A program made the translations under genes and the position numbers. From an uncultured Psychroserpens sp. (lineage in GTDB: Bacteria; Bacteroidota; Bacteroidia; Flavobacteriales; Flavobacteriaceae), in the NCBI GenBank assembly GCA_947489585.1, contig CANLEE010000013.1, positions 62,001-126,000 on the forward strand: a stretch of 64,000 nucleotides of DNA, read 5' to 3'. Positions 1-7,582 of the stretch are shown piece after piece. The notes under the pieces are model-generated. The model made no database searches, was not told where the DNA came from, and worked only from the letters and a program-made list of their open reading frames with translations. Position 1 is the first letter of the stretch, and every line of letters starts with the position of its first letter.

Positions 1-1
1 A

Positions 2-460
2 GTTGGTGTACAAAGAGTTACTAAAGTAACAAAAGGTGGTAGAGCTTTTGGTTTTTCAGCGATCGTAGTGGTTGGTGATGAAGCTGGAGTTGTAGGTCAC
101 GGTTTAGGAAAATCTAAAGATGTAGCTACTGCAATTGCAAAAGCTGTTGAAGATGCTAAGAAAAACCTAGTAAGAATTCCTATTATCAAAGGAACCTTAC
201 CTCACGAACAAAAAGGTAAATTTGGTGGAGCAAGAGTAAATATTATTCCTGCTGCTCCTGGTACAGGTGTAATTGCTGGTGGAGCTGTGAGAACAGTTTT
301 AGAAGCAGTTGGTGTACATGATGTATTATCTAAATCTCAAGGATCTTCTAACCCTCATAACGTAGTAAAAGCAACATTTGATGCTTTATTACAATTAAGA
401 GATGCAAGAACAATTGCAAAGGATAGAGGTATTTCTCTTGAAAAAGTATTTAACGGTTAA
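2..460 (+). CDS. rpsE: 30S ribosomal protein S5, 5'-truncated by window edge
   Basis: C-terminal 152 residues of ribosomal protein S5, a 30S subunit protein involved in decoding accuracy. The reading frame is open from base 2 (VGVQRVTKVTKGGRAF), so the start codon and the first part of the protein lie outside the window. The visible part contains the conserved GGRAFGFSAIVVVGD segment and the C-terminal domain with GVRTV-like sequence (GGAVRTVLEAVGV) and the SNPHN motif typical of S5. It is followed 11 bases later by rpmD, the standard spc-operon order. Identity is clear; only the upstream end is missing. Confidence 0.98.
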   Translation, partial: VGVQRVTKVTKGGRAFGFSAIVVVGDEAGVVGHGLGKSKDVATAIAKAVEDAKKNLVRIPIIKGTLPHEQKGKFGGARVNIIPAAPGTGVIAGGAVRTVLEAVGVHDVLSKSQGSSNPHNVVKATFDALLQLRDARTIAKDRGISLEKVFNG

Positions 461-471
461 TCAATAGGACG

Positions 472-654
472 ATGGCAAAGATTAAAGTAACAAAAGTAAA
501 AAGCGCAATAAATCGTACTCAAAATCAAAAGAGAATATTAGAATCTCTTGGATTAAGTAAAATTGGTCAAACCAAAGTACATGATGCGTCTCCAAGTATA
601 CTTGGAATGGTAAATAAAGTTTCACATTTAGTTTCTGTTGAAGAAACAAAATAA
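472..654 (+). CDS. rpmD: 50S ribosomal protein L30
   Basis: Small 60-residue large-subunit protein. The sequence begins MAKIKVTKVKSAI and contains the L30 signature LGLSKIGQTKVHDASPSILGMVNKV, shown here only in part: the conserved LGL, then the segment around SILGMV. Length matches the bacterial family. It lies between rpsE and rplO with gaps of 11 and 10 bases, as in nearly all bacterial spc operons, and is surely co-transcribed with them. No Shine-Dalgarno sequence is visible, which is normal for Bacteroidota ribosomal genes. Confidence 0.97.
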   Translation: MAKIKVTKVKSAINRTQNQKRILESLGLSKIGQTKVHDASPSILGMVNKVSHLVSVEETK

Positions 655-664
655 GTAAGATATA

Positions 665-1117
665 ATGAACTTAAGTAATTTAAAACCAGCAGAAGGTTCT
701 GTAAAGAATCAAGGTAAAAGAGTAGGTCGTGGACAAGGTTCTGGAAAAGGTGGTACTGCAACTCGTGGTCACAAAGGAGCTAAGTCGCGTTCAGGTTACT
801 CTAAAAAATTAGGTTTCGAAGGTGGTCAAATGCCACTTCAAAGACGAGTTCCTAAATTTGGATTTACAAATATTAACCGTGTAGAATATCAAGGTGTGAA
901 CTTAGATAAATTACAAGAGTTAGTAGATAACAAGAAAATAAAGGATGCAGTTGATTTTCAAACTTTAGTTGATCTAGGTTTGGCGGGAAAGAATGAATTA
1001 GTGAAAATTCTTGGTCGTGGTGAATTAAAATCAAAATTAACAGTAACTGCTCATAAATTTACTGCTTCAGCAAAAGCTGCAATTGAAGCTGCAGGTGGAG
1101 AAGCTGTAACTTTATAA
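665..1117 (+). CDS. rplO: 50S ribosomal protein L15
   Basis: L15, a large-subunit assembly protein, 150 residues. The glycine- and basic-rich N-terminal tail is typical (GRGQGSGKGGTATRGHKG around residues 22-39), followed by the GGQMPLQRR motif and a globular C-terminal domain ending in AAGGEAVTL. Length fits the family. It starts 10 bases after rpmD and ends 12 bases before secY, so it belongs to the same transcript. Nothing unusual is seen. Confidence 0.98.
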   Translation: MNLSNLKPAEGSVKNQGKRVGRGQGSGKGGTATRGHKGAKSRSGYSKKLGFEGGQMPLQRRVPKFGFTNINRVEYQGVNLDKLQELVDNKKIKDAVDFQTLVDLGLAGKNELVKILGRGELKSKLTVTAHKFTASAKAAIEAAGGEAVTL

Positions 1118-1129
1118 GAACACTTTAGT

Positions 1130-2491
1130 ATGAAATTTATAGATACATTAAAAAATGTTTGGAAAATAACTGAGTTAAAAGATAGAATCATCTTAACGTT
1201 GGGTCTACTTTTAGTATACCGTTTTGGTGCTCAAGTTGTTTTGCCAGGTATTGATGCAAGTCAACTAGGAGGTTTAGCTGGTGAAGCCAATGAAGGTATA
1301 TTAGGAATTCTTAATATGTTTACTGGTGGTGCCTTTGCTAATGCTTCGGTTTTTGCGCTTGGTATTATGCCTTACATTTCTGCTTCTATTGTTGTGCAGT
1401 TAATGGGAATTGCAATTCCTTATTTGCAGAAACTTCAAAAAGAAGGCGCAAGTGGACAAAAGAAGATTACACAAATTACTCGTTGGTTAACCATCGTGAT
1501 TTGTTTATTCCAAGCGCCAGGTTATGTGGCAAGTTTGCCAACGTTCTCTGGAGCATCATCGTTAAGCACGTTATTAGTACCAGGATTCTCTACAACAACG
1601 TTTATGATATCATCTGTAATCATTTTAATTACTGGATGTATTTTCGCAATGTGGTTAGGTGAAAAGATTACTGATAAAGGAATTGGTAATGGTATTTCAT
1701 TATTAATTATGGTAGGTATTATTGCAACCTTACCAGCATCATTTATCCAAAATGCAGCATCTCGTTTAGAAGGTGGTGGAAATGGTGGGTTGATGATGAT
1801 CTTAATCGAGTTAGTAGTTTGGTTCTTAATTATTCTAGCATCTGTAATGTTAGTAATGGCTGTGCGTAAAGTTGCAGTGCAATATGCAAGACGAACGGCT
1901 TCTGGCGGATATGAGAAAAACGTATTTGGATCTAGACAGTTTTTACCATTAAAACTGAATGCCTCAGGAGTAATGCCAATTATCTTTGCACAAGCTATTA
2001 TGTTTGTACCAAGTTTAATAGGAAAATCTTTTGGAGCATCTAGCGAAATTGGACAATGGATGCAATCAGAATTTGGTAACCCTTTCGGTTTATGGTACAA
2101 CATCGTATTCGGATTATTGATTATCATCTTCACGTATTTCTATACAGCTATTACTGTTCCAACGAATAAAATGGCAGATGATTTAAAACGAAGTGGAGGT
2201 TTTATTCCAGGTATTAGACCAGGAACTGAAACATCAGAATATTTAGACAAAATAATGTCGCAAATTACATTACCTGGTTCTATATTTTTAGCACTAATCG
2301 CTGTGTTCCCAGCAGTTATTGTTCAATTAATGAGTGTACAAGGTGGATGGGCATTATTCTTTGGTGGCACATCGCTACTAATTATGGTTGGAGTTGCAAT
2401 AGACACCATGCAACAAATTAATTCATACTTGTTGAATAAACATTATGATGGTTTGATGAAGAGTGGTAAAAACAGAAAAGCAGTAGCTTAA
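1130..2491 (+). CDS. secY: Protein translocase subunit SecY
   Basis: Central channel subunit of the SecYEG translocon in the inner membrane, which passes unfolded preproteins with SecA or the ribosome. The 453-residue product has about ten hydrophobic segments, the early FGAQVVLPGID element, the IMPYISASIVVQL segment of helix 2, and cytoplasmic loops containing GQKKITQITRW and the AVRKVAVQYARR stretch. The IPGIRPGTET motif before the last helices is also conserved. Its place after rplO is standard. A long minus-strand open frame lies across it but is a shadow. Confidence 0.98.
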   Translation: MKFIDTLKNVWKITELKDRIILTLGLLLVYRFGAQVVLPGIDASQLGGLAGEANEGILGILNMFTGGAFANASVFALGIMPYISASIVVQLMGIAIPYLQKLQKEGASGQKKITQITRWLTIVICLFQAPGYVASLPTFSGASSLSTLLVPGFSTTTFMISSVIILITGCIFAMWLGEKITDKGIGNGISLLIMVGIIATLPASFIQNAASRLEGGGNGGLMMILIELVVWFLIILASVMLVMAVRKVAVQYARRTASGGYEKNVFGSRQFLPLKLNASGVMPIIFAQAIMFVPSLIGKSFGASSEIGQWMQSEFGNPFGLWYNIVFGLLIIIFTYFYTAITVPTNKMADDLKRSGGFIPGIRPGTETSEYLDKIMSQITLPGSIFLALIAVFPAVIVQLMSVQGGWALFFGGTSLLIMVGVAIDTMQQINSYLLNKHYDGLMKSGKNRKAVA

Positions 2492-2575
2492 TGTAATACT
2501 AATTTAGAGATTAATCTTAAGAAAAATTTAGGCAAGGTATTTGCTAATCCAAGATTAAATACTAAAATATATAAT

Positions 2576-2791
2576 ATGGCAAAACAAGCAGCAATAGAAC
2601 AAGACGGATCAATAATTGAAGCATTATCAAATGCTATGTTCCGAGTTGAACTAGAAAACGGTCACATTGTGACAGCACACATTTCAGGAAAAATGCGTAT
2701 GCATTACATTAAATTGTTACCTGGAGATAAAGTAAAATTAGAAATGAGTCCTTATGATTTAACTAAGGCTCGAATAACTTATAGATACTAA
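2576..2791 (+). CDS. infA: Translation initiation factor IF-1
   Basis: IF-1, a 71-residue OB-fold protein that binds the 30S A site during initiation. Diagnostic features are the start MAKQAAIEQDG, the central FRVELENGH, the HISGKMRMHYI motif and the end YDLTKARITYRY. It lies 84 bases after secY, a larger gap than elsewhere in the cluster, and is followed by an imperfect hairpin before rpmJ. Bacteroidota usually keep infA at this place in the spc/alpha cluster, as here. Confidence 0.98.
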   Translation: MAKQAAIEQDGSIIEALSNAMFRVELENGHIVTAHISGKMRMHYIKLLPGDKVKLEMSPYDLTKARITYRY

Positions 2792-2795
2792 TTAT

Positions 2796-2821
2796 AAGAT
2801 GAAACCGTTAGGTTCCATCTT
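2796..2821 (+). other. RNA hairpin between infA and rpmJ
   Basis: AAGATGAAACC (2796-2806), loop GTTA, then GGTTCCATCTT (2811-2821): an 11-base-pair stem with one mismatch. It begins 5 bases after the infA stop and is not followed by a T tract, so it is not a normal intrinsic terminator. It may be an RNA processing or stability element, or a translational control site for rpmJ/rpsM. The function is inference. Confidence 0.5.
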
Positions 2822-2846
2822 GCTTAGTAAAAATTAATAAGAAAAG

Positions 2847-2963
2847 ATGAAAGTAAGAGCATCAGTTAAAAAAAGAAGCGCTGACTGTAAATTAGTCCGC
2901 AGAAAAGGTAGACTTTACGTCATTAACAAAAAGAATCCTAGATTCAAACAAAGACAAGGGTAA
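2847..2963 (+). CDS. rpmJ: 50S ribosomal protein L36 (zinc-free form)
   Basis: A 38-residue protein starting MKVRASVKKRSADCKLVRRKG and ending KNPRFKQRQG, which is plainly L36. The usual zinc-ribbon ligands (CxxC followed by C and H) are not complete: only one cysteine, C14, remains. This makes it a 'C-minus' paralogue type that should not bind zinc. It starts 55 bases after infA and ends 2 bases before rpsM, so translation is probably coupled to S13. The alpha-cluster position supports the call. Confidence 0.97.
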   Translation: MKVRASVKKRSADCKLVRRKGRLYVINKKNPRFKQRQG

Positions 2964-2965
2964 TT

Positions 2966-3340
2966 ATGGCAAGAATTGCAGGTGTAGACATACCAAAACA
3001 GAAAAGAGGAGTAATCTCTTTAACTTATATCTACGGAGTAGGTAGAAGTAGAGCAGTAGAAATTTTAGCAACAGCTAAAGTAGACGAAAGCATCAAAGTA
3101 CAAGATTGGACAGATGAGCAAATTGGAGCAATCCGTGACGCTGTTGGAACTTATACTATTGAAGGTGAATTACGTTCTGAAACACAATTAAACATTAAGC
3201 GATTAATGGATATTGGATGTTACAGAGGTATTCGTCATAGAGCTGGACTTCCATTAAGAGGTCAAAGAACTAAAAACAACTCTAGAACTAGAAAAGGTAG
3301 AAGAAAAACTGTTGCTAACAAGAAAAAAGCAACTAAATAA
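2966..3340 (+). CDS. rpsM: 30S ribosomal protein S13
   Basis: S13, 124 residues, at the 30S head, contacting the P-site tRNA and the 50S subunit. It has the N-terminal MARIAGVDIPKQKRG, the helix-hairpin segment with IYGVGRSRA, and the C-terminal basic tail with GLPLRGQRTKNNSRTRKGR. The start lies 2 bases after the rpmJ stop. The downstream gap to rpsK is unusually long (104 bases) and contains a possible bulged hairpin. Confidence 0.98.
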   Translation: MARIAGVDIPKQKRGVISLTYIYGVGRSRAVEILATAKVDESIKVQDWTDEQIGAIRDAVGTYTIEGELRSETQLNIKRLMDIGCYRGIRHRAGLPLRGQRTKNNSRTRKGRRKTVANKKKATK

Positions 3341-3369
3341 TAAATAGACATTAGTCATTAGTTTTAAAC

Positions 3370-3412
3370 GTTAGAGGAATCTGTTCGAAATAGAAATGTT
3401 TAGGATTCTAAC
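3370..3412 (+). other. Possible bulged hairpin between rpsM and rpsK
   Basis: GTTAG (3370-3374) and AATC (3378-3381) can pair with GATTCTAAC (3404-3412), leaving a 3-base bulge and a loop of about 22 bases. It sits in the 104-base gap between rpsM and rpsK. It lacks a T tract. The rest of the gap is AT-rich with short repeats of ACTAAAAAC/ACTAGAAAC type just before the rpsK start. Weak on its own. Confidence 0.3.
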
Positions 3413-3444
3413 AACTAAAAACTGACAACTAGAAACTGAAAAAT

Positions 3445-3828
3445 ATGGCAAAGTCAAGTACTAAAAAACGTAAAGTAATAGTAGATGCTGTAGGAGAAGC
3501 TCATGTAGCTGCCTCTTTTAACAACATCATTATCTCTTTAACAAACAAAAAAGGTGACGTTATTTCATGGTCATCAGCTGGTAAAATGGGATTTAGAGGT
3601 TCTAAAAAGAACACACCTTACGCTGCTCAATTAGCTGCAGAAGATGCTGCTGGAGTTGCAAAAGAAGCTGGACTAAAGAAAGTGAAAGTTTACGTTAAAG
3701 GTCCTGGTAACGGTAGAGAATCTGCTATCAGATCAATTCATAATGCAGGTATCGAAGTAACAGAAATTATTGATGTTACACCATTACCACATAATGGATG
3801 TAGACCTCCAAAAAGAAGAAGAGTGTAA
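3445..3828 (+). CDS. rpsK: 30S ribosomal protein S11
   Basis: S11, 127 residues, on the 30S platform near the mRNA exit. Conserved segments are AHVAASFNNIIISLTNKKGDVISW, here cited only by its core FNNIIISLT, then SAGKMGFRGSKKNTPYAAQ and the terminal DVTPLPHNGCRPPKRRRV. Length and order match the alpha operon. A strong intrinsic terminator begins 15 bases after its stop, so this gene closes one transcription unit. Confidence 0.98.
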   Translation: MAKSSTKKRKVIVDAVGEAHVAASFNNIIISLTNKKGDVISWSSAGKMGFRGSKKNTPYAAQLAAEDAAGVAKEAGLKKVKVYVKGPGNGRESAIRSIHNAGIEVTEIIDVTPLPHNGCRPPKRRRV

Positions 3829-3843
3829 TTTATATATCTATTC

Positions 3844-3883
3844 AATTAATATCAACCTTTTTAATGGTTGATATTAATTTTTT
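3844..3883 (+). terminator. Intrinsic terminator after rpsK
   Basis: A perfect 14-base-pair stem, AATTAATATCAACC (3844-3857) with GGTTGATATTAATT (3866-3879), loop TTTTTAAT, then a short T tract. It lies between rpsK and rpsD and would end the upstream ribosomal transcript, at least in part. Confidence 0.85.
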
Positions 3884-3896
3884 ATATGTAAATTTG
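3868..3896 (+). promoter_or_regulatory. Bacteroidota-type promoter for rpsD-rpoA-rplQ
   Basis: A TTG (3868-3870) and a perfect TAAATTTG (3889-3896) are separated by 18 bases, matching the -33/-7 pattern TTG...TAnnTTTG of the Bacteroidota housekeeping sigma factor. The -33 triplet lies inside the 3' arm of the preceding terminator. It would start transcription about 100 bases before the rpsD start codon. Confidence 0.7.
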
Positions 3897-3999
3897 CAAA
3901 CTGAAAAATAATAATTAACAAGTATCAACGAGAGATTCGCGTTTGTCGAAGGATAAGATTAAGACCTTAATTCACAAACACTCTCAAAACAAATTTAAA

Positions 4000-4605
4000 A
4001 TGGCAAGATATACTGGTCCTAAAACTAAAATAGCCCGAAAATTCGGTGAAGCTATTTTTGGAGATGATAAAGCTTTCGAAAAAAGAAACTATCCTCCAGG
4101 TCAACATGGTGCAAACAAGCGTCGTGGAAAAAAATCTGAATATGCTATCCAATTAATGGAAAAGCAAAAAGCTAAATATACTTACGGTATTTTAGAAAAA
4201 CAATTCAGAAACATGTTTAAAAAAGCAACAGCTGCTCAAGGTATTACAGGTGAAGTTTTACTTCAGCTTTGTGAGTCTCGTTTAGACAATGTTGCTTATA
4301 GAATGGGATTGTCTCCATCACGTAGTGGAGCAAGACAATTAGTATCTCACAGACATATCACTGTTAATGGTGACATCGTAAACATTCCTTCTTATCAATT
4401 GAAAGCTGGTGATGTTGTTGCTGTTAGAGAAAAATCTAAATCATTAGAATCTATTGAATCTTCATTAGCTAACTCTAGCAATGTATATGAATGGATAACA
4501 TGGAATAACGATAAAAAGGAAGGGACTTATGTTTCTATTCCTGAAAGAATCCAAATTCCAGAAAATATCAACGAACAATACATCGTCGAATTATATTCTA
4601 AATAA
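4000..4605 (+). CDS. rpsD: 30S ribosomal protein S4
   Basis: S4, a primary 16S rRNA-binding assembly protein, 201 residues from the ATG at 4000. An in-frame start at 3943 would add 19 residues (MSKDKIKTLIHKH...), but family members begin with MARYTGPKTKIARKFGE, so 4000 is chosen. The S4 RNA-binding domain is seen around residues 90-155 (CESRLDNVAYRMGLSPSR, RQLVSHRHITVNG). The N-terminus lacks the four-cysteine zinc cluster found in some S4 proteins. It is the first gene after the internal promoter, and likely co-transcribed with rpoA and rplQ. Confidence 0.97.
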   Translation: MARYTGPKTKIARKFGEAIFGDDKAFEKRNYPPGQHGANKRRGKKSEYAIQLMEKQKAKYTYGILEKQFRNMFKKATAAQGITGEVLLQLCESRLDNVAYRMGLSPSRSGARQLVSHRHITVNGDIVNIPSYQLKAGDVVAVREKSKSLESIESSLANSSNVYEWITWNNDKKEGTYVSIPERIQIPENINEQYIVELYSK

Positions 4606-4700
4606 TAAATTAATCATATTGGTATTTAGCCAAAGGATTTATTTGTCTTCTTCAAACTTATAAATCGCACAACTAAATAACAATCAAAACGAAGAAACAT

Positions 4701-5693
4701 ATGGCAATATTAAATTTTCAGAAGCCCGACAAAGTAATCATGATTGATTCAACTGAGTTTGAAGGTAAATTTGAATTTAGACCTTTAGAACCAGGTTATG
4801 GATTAACAGTAGGTAATGCTTTAAGAAGAGTATTATTATCTTCTTTAGAAGGTTTTGCAATCACATCTATTAGAATTGAAGGTGTAGACCACGAATTCTC
4901 AACAATAGCAGGTGTAGTTGAAGACGTTACTGAAATGATTTTGAACTTAAAGCAAGTTAACTTTAAACGTCAAATTGATGAAGTTGATAACGAATCTGTT
5001 TCAATTTCTATTTCTGGACAAAATCAAATCACTGCTGGTGATTTTCAAAAGTTTATTTCTGGTTTCCAAGTATTAAACAAAGACTTAGTCATTTGTAACT
5101 TAGATCCTAAAGTAAACATCAATATGGAGATTACTATTGAGAAAGGCAGAGGTTATGTTCCTGCTGAAGAAAATAAAAAAGCTTCTGCACCAATTGGAAC
5201 CATCTTTACAGATTCAATTTATACTCCAATTAAAAATGTTAAGTATAGCATTGAAAACTTTCGTGTTGAGCAAAAAACCGATTTTGAAAAATTAATTTTT
5301 GAAATTCAAACTGATGGTTCAATCGCACCTAAAGATGCTTTAACTGAAGCTGCTAAAATATTAATTCACCACTTCATGTTATTCTCTGATGAGCGTATTA
5401 CTCTTGAAGCTGATGAAATTGCACAAACTGAAACTTATGATGAAGAATCACTTCACATGAGACAACTATTGAAAACTAAACTAGTTGATATGGATCTTTC
5501 TGTACGTGCTTTAAACTGTTTAAAAGCAGCAGAAGTAGATACCTTAGGAGACTTAGTATCATTCAATAAAAATGACTTAATGAAATTCCGTAACTTCGGT
5601 AAAAAATCTTTAACTGAGCTTGAAGAGCTTGTAAATGTTAAAGGCCTTAACTTCGGAATGGACTTAGCAAAATACAAATTAGATAAAGATTAA
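4701..5693 (+). CDS. rpoA: DNA-directed RNA polymerase subunit alpha
   Basis: Alpha subunit, 330 residues, the scaffold for core RNA polymerase assembly. The N-terminal dimerisation domain shows the FEFRPLEPGYGLTVGNALRRVLLSS region near residues 25-50 (core LEPGYGLTVGNALRR), and the C-terminal domain carries LKAAEVDTLGDLV and NFGKKSLTELEELV, the helix-hairpin-helix part that contacts UP elements and activators. Length matches the family. The 95-base gap upstream can form a small stem (GATTTAT 4636-4642 with ATAAATC 4660-4666). It is followed by rplQ after 71 bases. Confidence 0.99.
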   Translation: MAILNFQKPDKVIMIDSTEFEGKFEFRPLEPGYGLTVGNALRRVLLSSLEGFAITSIRIEGVDHEFSTIAGVVEDVTEMILNLKQVNFKRQIDEVDNESVSISISGQNQITAGDFQKFISGFQVLNKDLVICNLDPKVNINMEITIEKGRGYVPAEENKKASAPIGTIFTDSIYTPIKNVKYSIENFRVEQKTDFEKLIFEIQTDGSIAPKDALTEAAKILIHHFMLFSDERITLEADEIAQTETYDEESLHMRQLLKTKLVDMDLSVRALNCLKAAEVDTLGDLVSFNKNDLMKFRNFGKKSLTELEELVNVKGLNFGMDLAKYKLDKD

Positions 5694-5708
5694 CTTTAAA
5701 TTATAATA

Positions 5709-5752
5709 ATCATATTTTGCTCCTCAGAAATTGAGTTTGGAAGCAAGATGAT
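5709..5752 (+). other. Long imperfect hairpin between rpoA and rplQ
   Basis: Paired segments: ATCAT (5709-5713) with ATGAT (5748-5752), and TTGCT (5717-5721) with AGCAA (5742-5746). Inside these, CTCA (5723-5726) can pair with TGAG (5732-5735). The structure fills most of the 71-base gap and ends 12 bases before the rplQ start. There is no T tract, so a translational or RNA-processing role is more likely than termination. This is inference. Confidence 0.45.
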
Positions 5753-5764
5753 AAATAGAAAGTC

Positions 5765-6235
5765 ATGAGACACGGAAAGAAATTTAACCATTTAGGAAGA
5801 CAAACTGCTCATAGAAAAGCAATGTTAGCTAATATGGCTTGTTCTTTAATAGAACACAAACGTATTAACACTACAGTTGCTAAAGCTAAAGCTTTAAAGC
5901 AATTTGTTGAACCAATGATTACTAAATCTAAGGAAGATACAACACACAACAGACGTATCGTAATGTCTAAATTAAGACAAAAAGATGCAGTTACTGAATT
6001 ATTCAGAGATGTTGCTGTTAAAGTTGCAGACCGTCCAGGTGGTTATACAAGAATCATCAAATTAGGAAATAGACTTGGTGATAACGCTGATATGGCAATG
6101 ATAGAACTCGTAGATTATAACGAGATCTACAATGCAGGTAAGAAAGAGAAGAAAACGACTAGAAGAAGCCGAAGAGGTGGTTCTAAAGCGACTACTCCTC
6201 CAGTTGAAACTAAAGCAACTAACGAAGAAGAATAA
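5765..6235 (+). CDS. rplQ: 50S ribosomal protein L17
   Basis: L17, 156 residues, near the polypeptide exit tunnel. The family core is plain: MRHGKKFNHLGRQTAHRKAML, cited by its start MRHGKKFNHLGR, then ANMACSLIEHKRI and RPGGYTRIIKLGNRLGDNA. Compared with the roughly 120-residue core it has a C-terminal tail rich in Lys, Arg, Ser, Thr and ending in a short acidic run (TNEEE). It is the last gene of the alpha cluster; a perfect terminator follows 25 bases later. Confidence 0.98.
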   Translation: MRHGKKFNHLGRQTAHRKAMLANMACSLIEHKRINTTVAKAKALKQFVEPMITKSKEDTTHNRRIVMSKLRQKDAVTELFRDVAVKVADRPGGYTRIIKLGNRLGDNADMAMIELVDYNEIYNAGKKEKKTTRRSRRGGSKATTPPVETKATNEEE

Positions 6236-6260
6236 ATGTTAATAAGCATTTAATATATAA

Positions 6261-6293
6261 AGGATAATCTATTTTAGATTATCCTTTTTTTTT
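6261..6293 (+). terminator. Intrinsic terminator after rplQ
   Basis: A perfect 11-base-pair stem, AGGATAATCTA (6261-6271) with TAGATTATCCT (6275-6285), loop TTT, followed by T's to 6293. It separates the ribosomal unit from carA. Confidence 0.92.
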
Positions 6294-6321
6294 ATCAATT
6301 TTGTAAAACTTTTCAAATAAA

Positions 6322-7425
6322 ATGATATACCAAAAACGTAAAAAAGCGCTAATTTTATTAGCCGATGGAACAATTTTTCATGGAAAATCAATTGGTAAAG
6401 ACGGTACTGCCTTTGGTGAAGTTTGCTTCAATACAGGGACTACTGGTTATCAAGAAATTTTTACTGACCCTTCATACTATGGTCAACTTATGGTGACAAC
6501 AAATGCTCATATTGGCAACTACGGAACCAAAGCTGATGAAATAGAATCTGACGCTATTAAAATTTCAGGATTAATTTGTAAAAACTTTAGCTTTAATTAT
6601 TCACGTCCAGCTGGTGATAAGTCACTAGAAGAATTTCTTGAAGATAATAACCTTCTCGCTATTTCTGATGTAGATACACGCGCATTAGTGAGCCATATTA
6701 GAGATCATGGTGCTATGAATGCTGTAATTTCTACAGATGTAGATAATGTTGAAGGTTTAAAGGAACAATTGGCTAAAGTACCAAGCATGGAAGGCTTAGA
6801 GTTAGCATCTCAAGTATCAACTAAAGAACCTTATTATTTTGGTGATGAAAATGCAACCTATAAAATTGCGGCTTTAGATATTGGAATAAAAAAGAACATT
6901 CTTCGCAACTTAGCTAAACGTGATGCGTATATCAAAGTATTTCCATATAACTCAAAATTTGAAGACCTAGAAGCATTTAAGCCAGATGGCTATTTTTTAT
7001 CTAATGGTCCTGGAGATCCTCAACCTTTAGTAGAAGCCCAAGCGGTTGCAAAAGAAATTATTAAAAGAGATTTACCATTATTTGGGATATGCTTAGGTCA
7101 TCAAGTGATTGCATTAGCAAATGGGATTTCTACCTATAAAATGCATAATGGGCATAGAGGAATTAATCACCCTGTAAAAAACTTAGTGACTACCAAAGGA
7201 GAAATCACATCTCAAAACCATGGCTTCGCTATCAATAGAGAAGAAACCGAAAGTCATCCAGATGTTGAAATTACACATGTGCATTTAAACGACCATACAG
7301 TTGCAGGAATTAAACTTAAAAATAAAAACTGCTTCTCAGTACAATATCATCCAGAAGCAAGTCCTGGACCAAACGATTCAACTTACTTATTTGATGAATT
7401 TATTCAGAATATCAAAAATAACTAA
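6322..7425 (+). CDS. carA: Carbamoyl-phosphate synthase small (glutaminase) subunit
   Basis: Supplies ammonia from glutamine to CarB for carbamoyl phosphate, used in pyrimidine and arginine synthesis. The 367-residue protein has the CPSase small-chain N-terminal domain (GEVCFNTGTTGYQEIFTDPSY region) and a C-terminal class I glutamine amidotransferase. The nucleophile Cys is in LFGICLGHQ and the His/Glu pair in QYHPEASPGP. The carB partner is not in this window. A near-consensus -7 element, CAATTTTG (6296-6303), lies 18 bases upstream, directly after the rplQ terminator. Placement between rplQ and eno is common in Flavobacteriaceae. Confidence 0.97.
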   Translation: MIYQKRKKALILLADGTIFHGKSIGKDGTAFGEVCFNTGTTGYQEIFTDPSYYGQLMVTTNAHIGNYGTKADEIESDAIKISGLICKNFSFNYSRPAGDKSLEEFLEDNNLLAISDVDTRALVSHIRDHGAMNAVISTDVDNVEGLKEQLAKVPSMEGLELASQVSTKEPYYFGDENATYKIAALDIGIKKNILRNLAKRDAYIKVFPYNSKFEDLEAFKPDGYFLSNGPGDPQPLVEAQAVAKEIIKRDLPLFGICLGHQVIALANGISTYKMHNGHRGINHPVKNLVTTKGEITSQNHGFAINREETESHPDVEITHVHLNDHTVAGIKLKNKNCFSVQYHPEASPGPNDSTYLFDEFIQNIKNN

Positions 7426-7429
7426 TAGC

Positions 7430-7471
7430 AAATTGGCAATGATTTTTAAATTTCATTGCCAATTATATTTT
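7430..7471 (+). terminator. Likely intrinsic terminator after carA
   Basis: A perfect 12-base-pair stem, AATTGGCAATGA (7431-7442) with TCATTGCCAATT (7453-7464), begins 5 bases after the carA stop. The following tract ATATTTT is only partly T, so efficiency is uncertain. Confidence 0.7.
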
Positions 7472-7540
7472 ACGAAAACATTATAGTTGAGATTAAATGT
7501 AATTCTGCTTAGTCAGATGGGTTTTAGGGCAACTATTTTG

Positions 7541-7548
7541 TAAATTTG
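7541..7548 (+). promoter_or_regulatory. -7 box upstream of eno
   Basis: A perfect TAAATTTG, 34 bases before the eno ATG and after the carA terminator. No convincing TTG at -33 was found. Confidence 0.5.
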
Positions 7549-7582
7549 AAATTCAAATTATAAACAACTTAAACCAAACATA

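Noticed and set aside
1522..2133. 203-codon open frame on the minus strand across secY
   Set aside because: It is fully antisense to a certain gene, has an unnatural composition rich in Asn/Ile/Pro, no family motif and no promoter.
3943..3999. In-frame extension of rpsD at its N-terminus
   Set aside because: S4 proteins begin MARYTGPK; the extra 19 residues are not part of the family and likely arise from chance frame openness.
4619..4633. Short stem TTGG/CCAA before rpoA
   Set aside because: Only 4 base pairs; too weak to report as a structure on its own.
7301..7486. 61-codon frame over the carA end
   Set aside because: Overlaps carA coding and its terminator; not a plausible gene.
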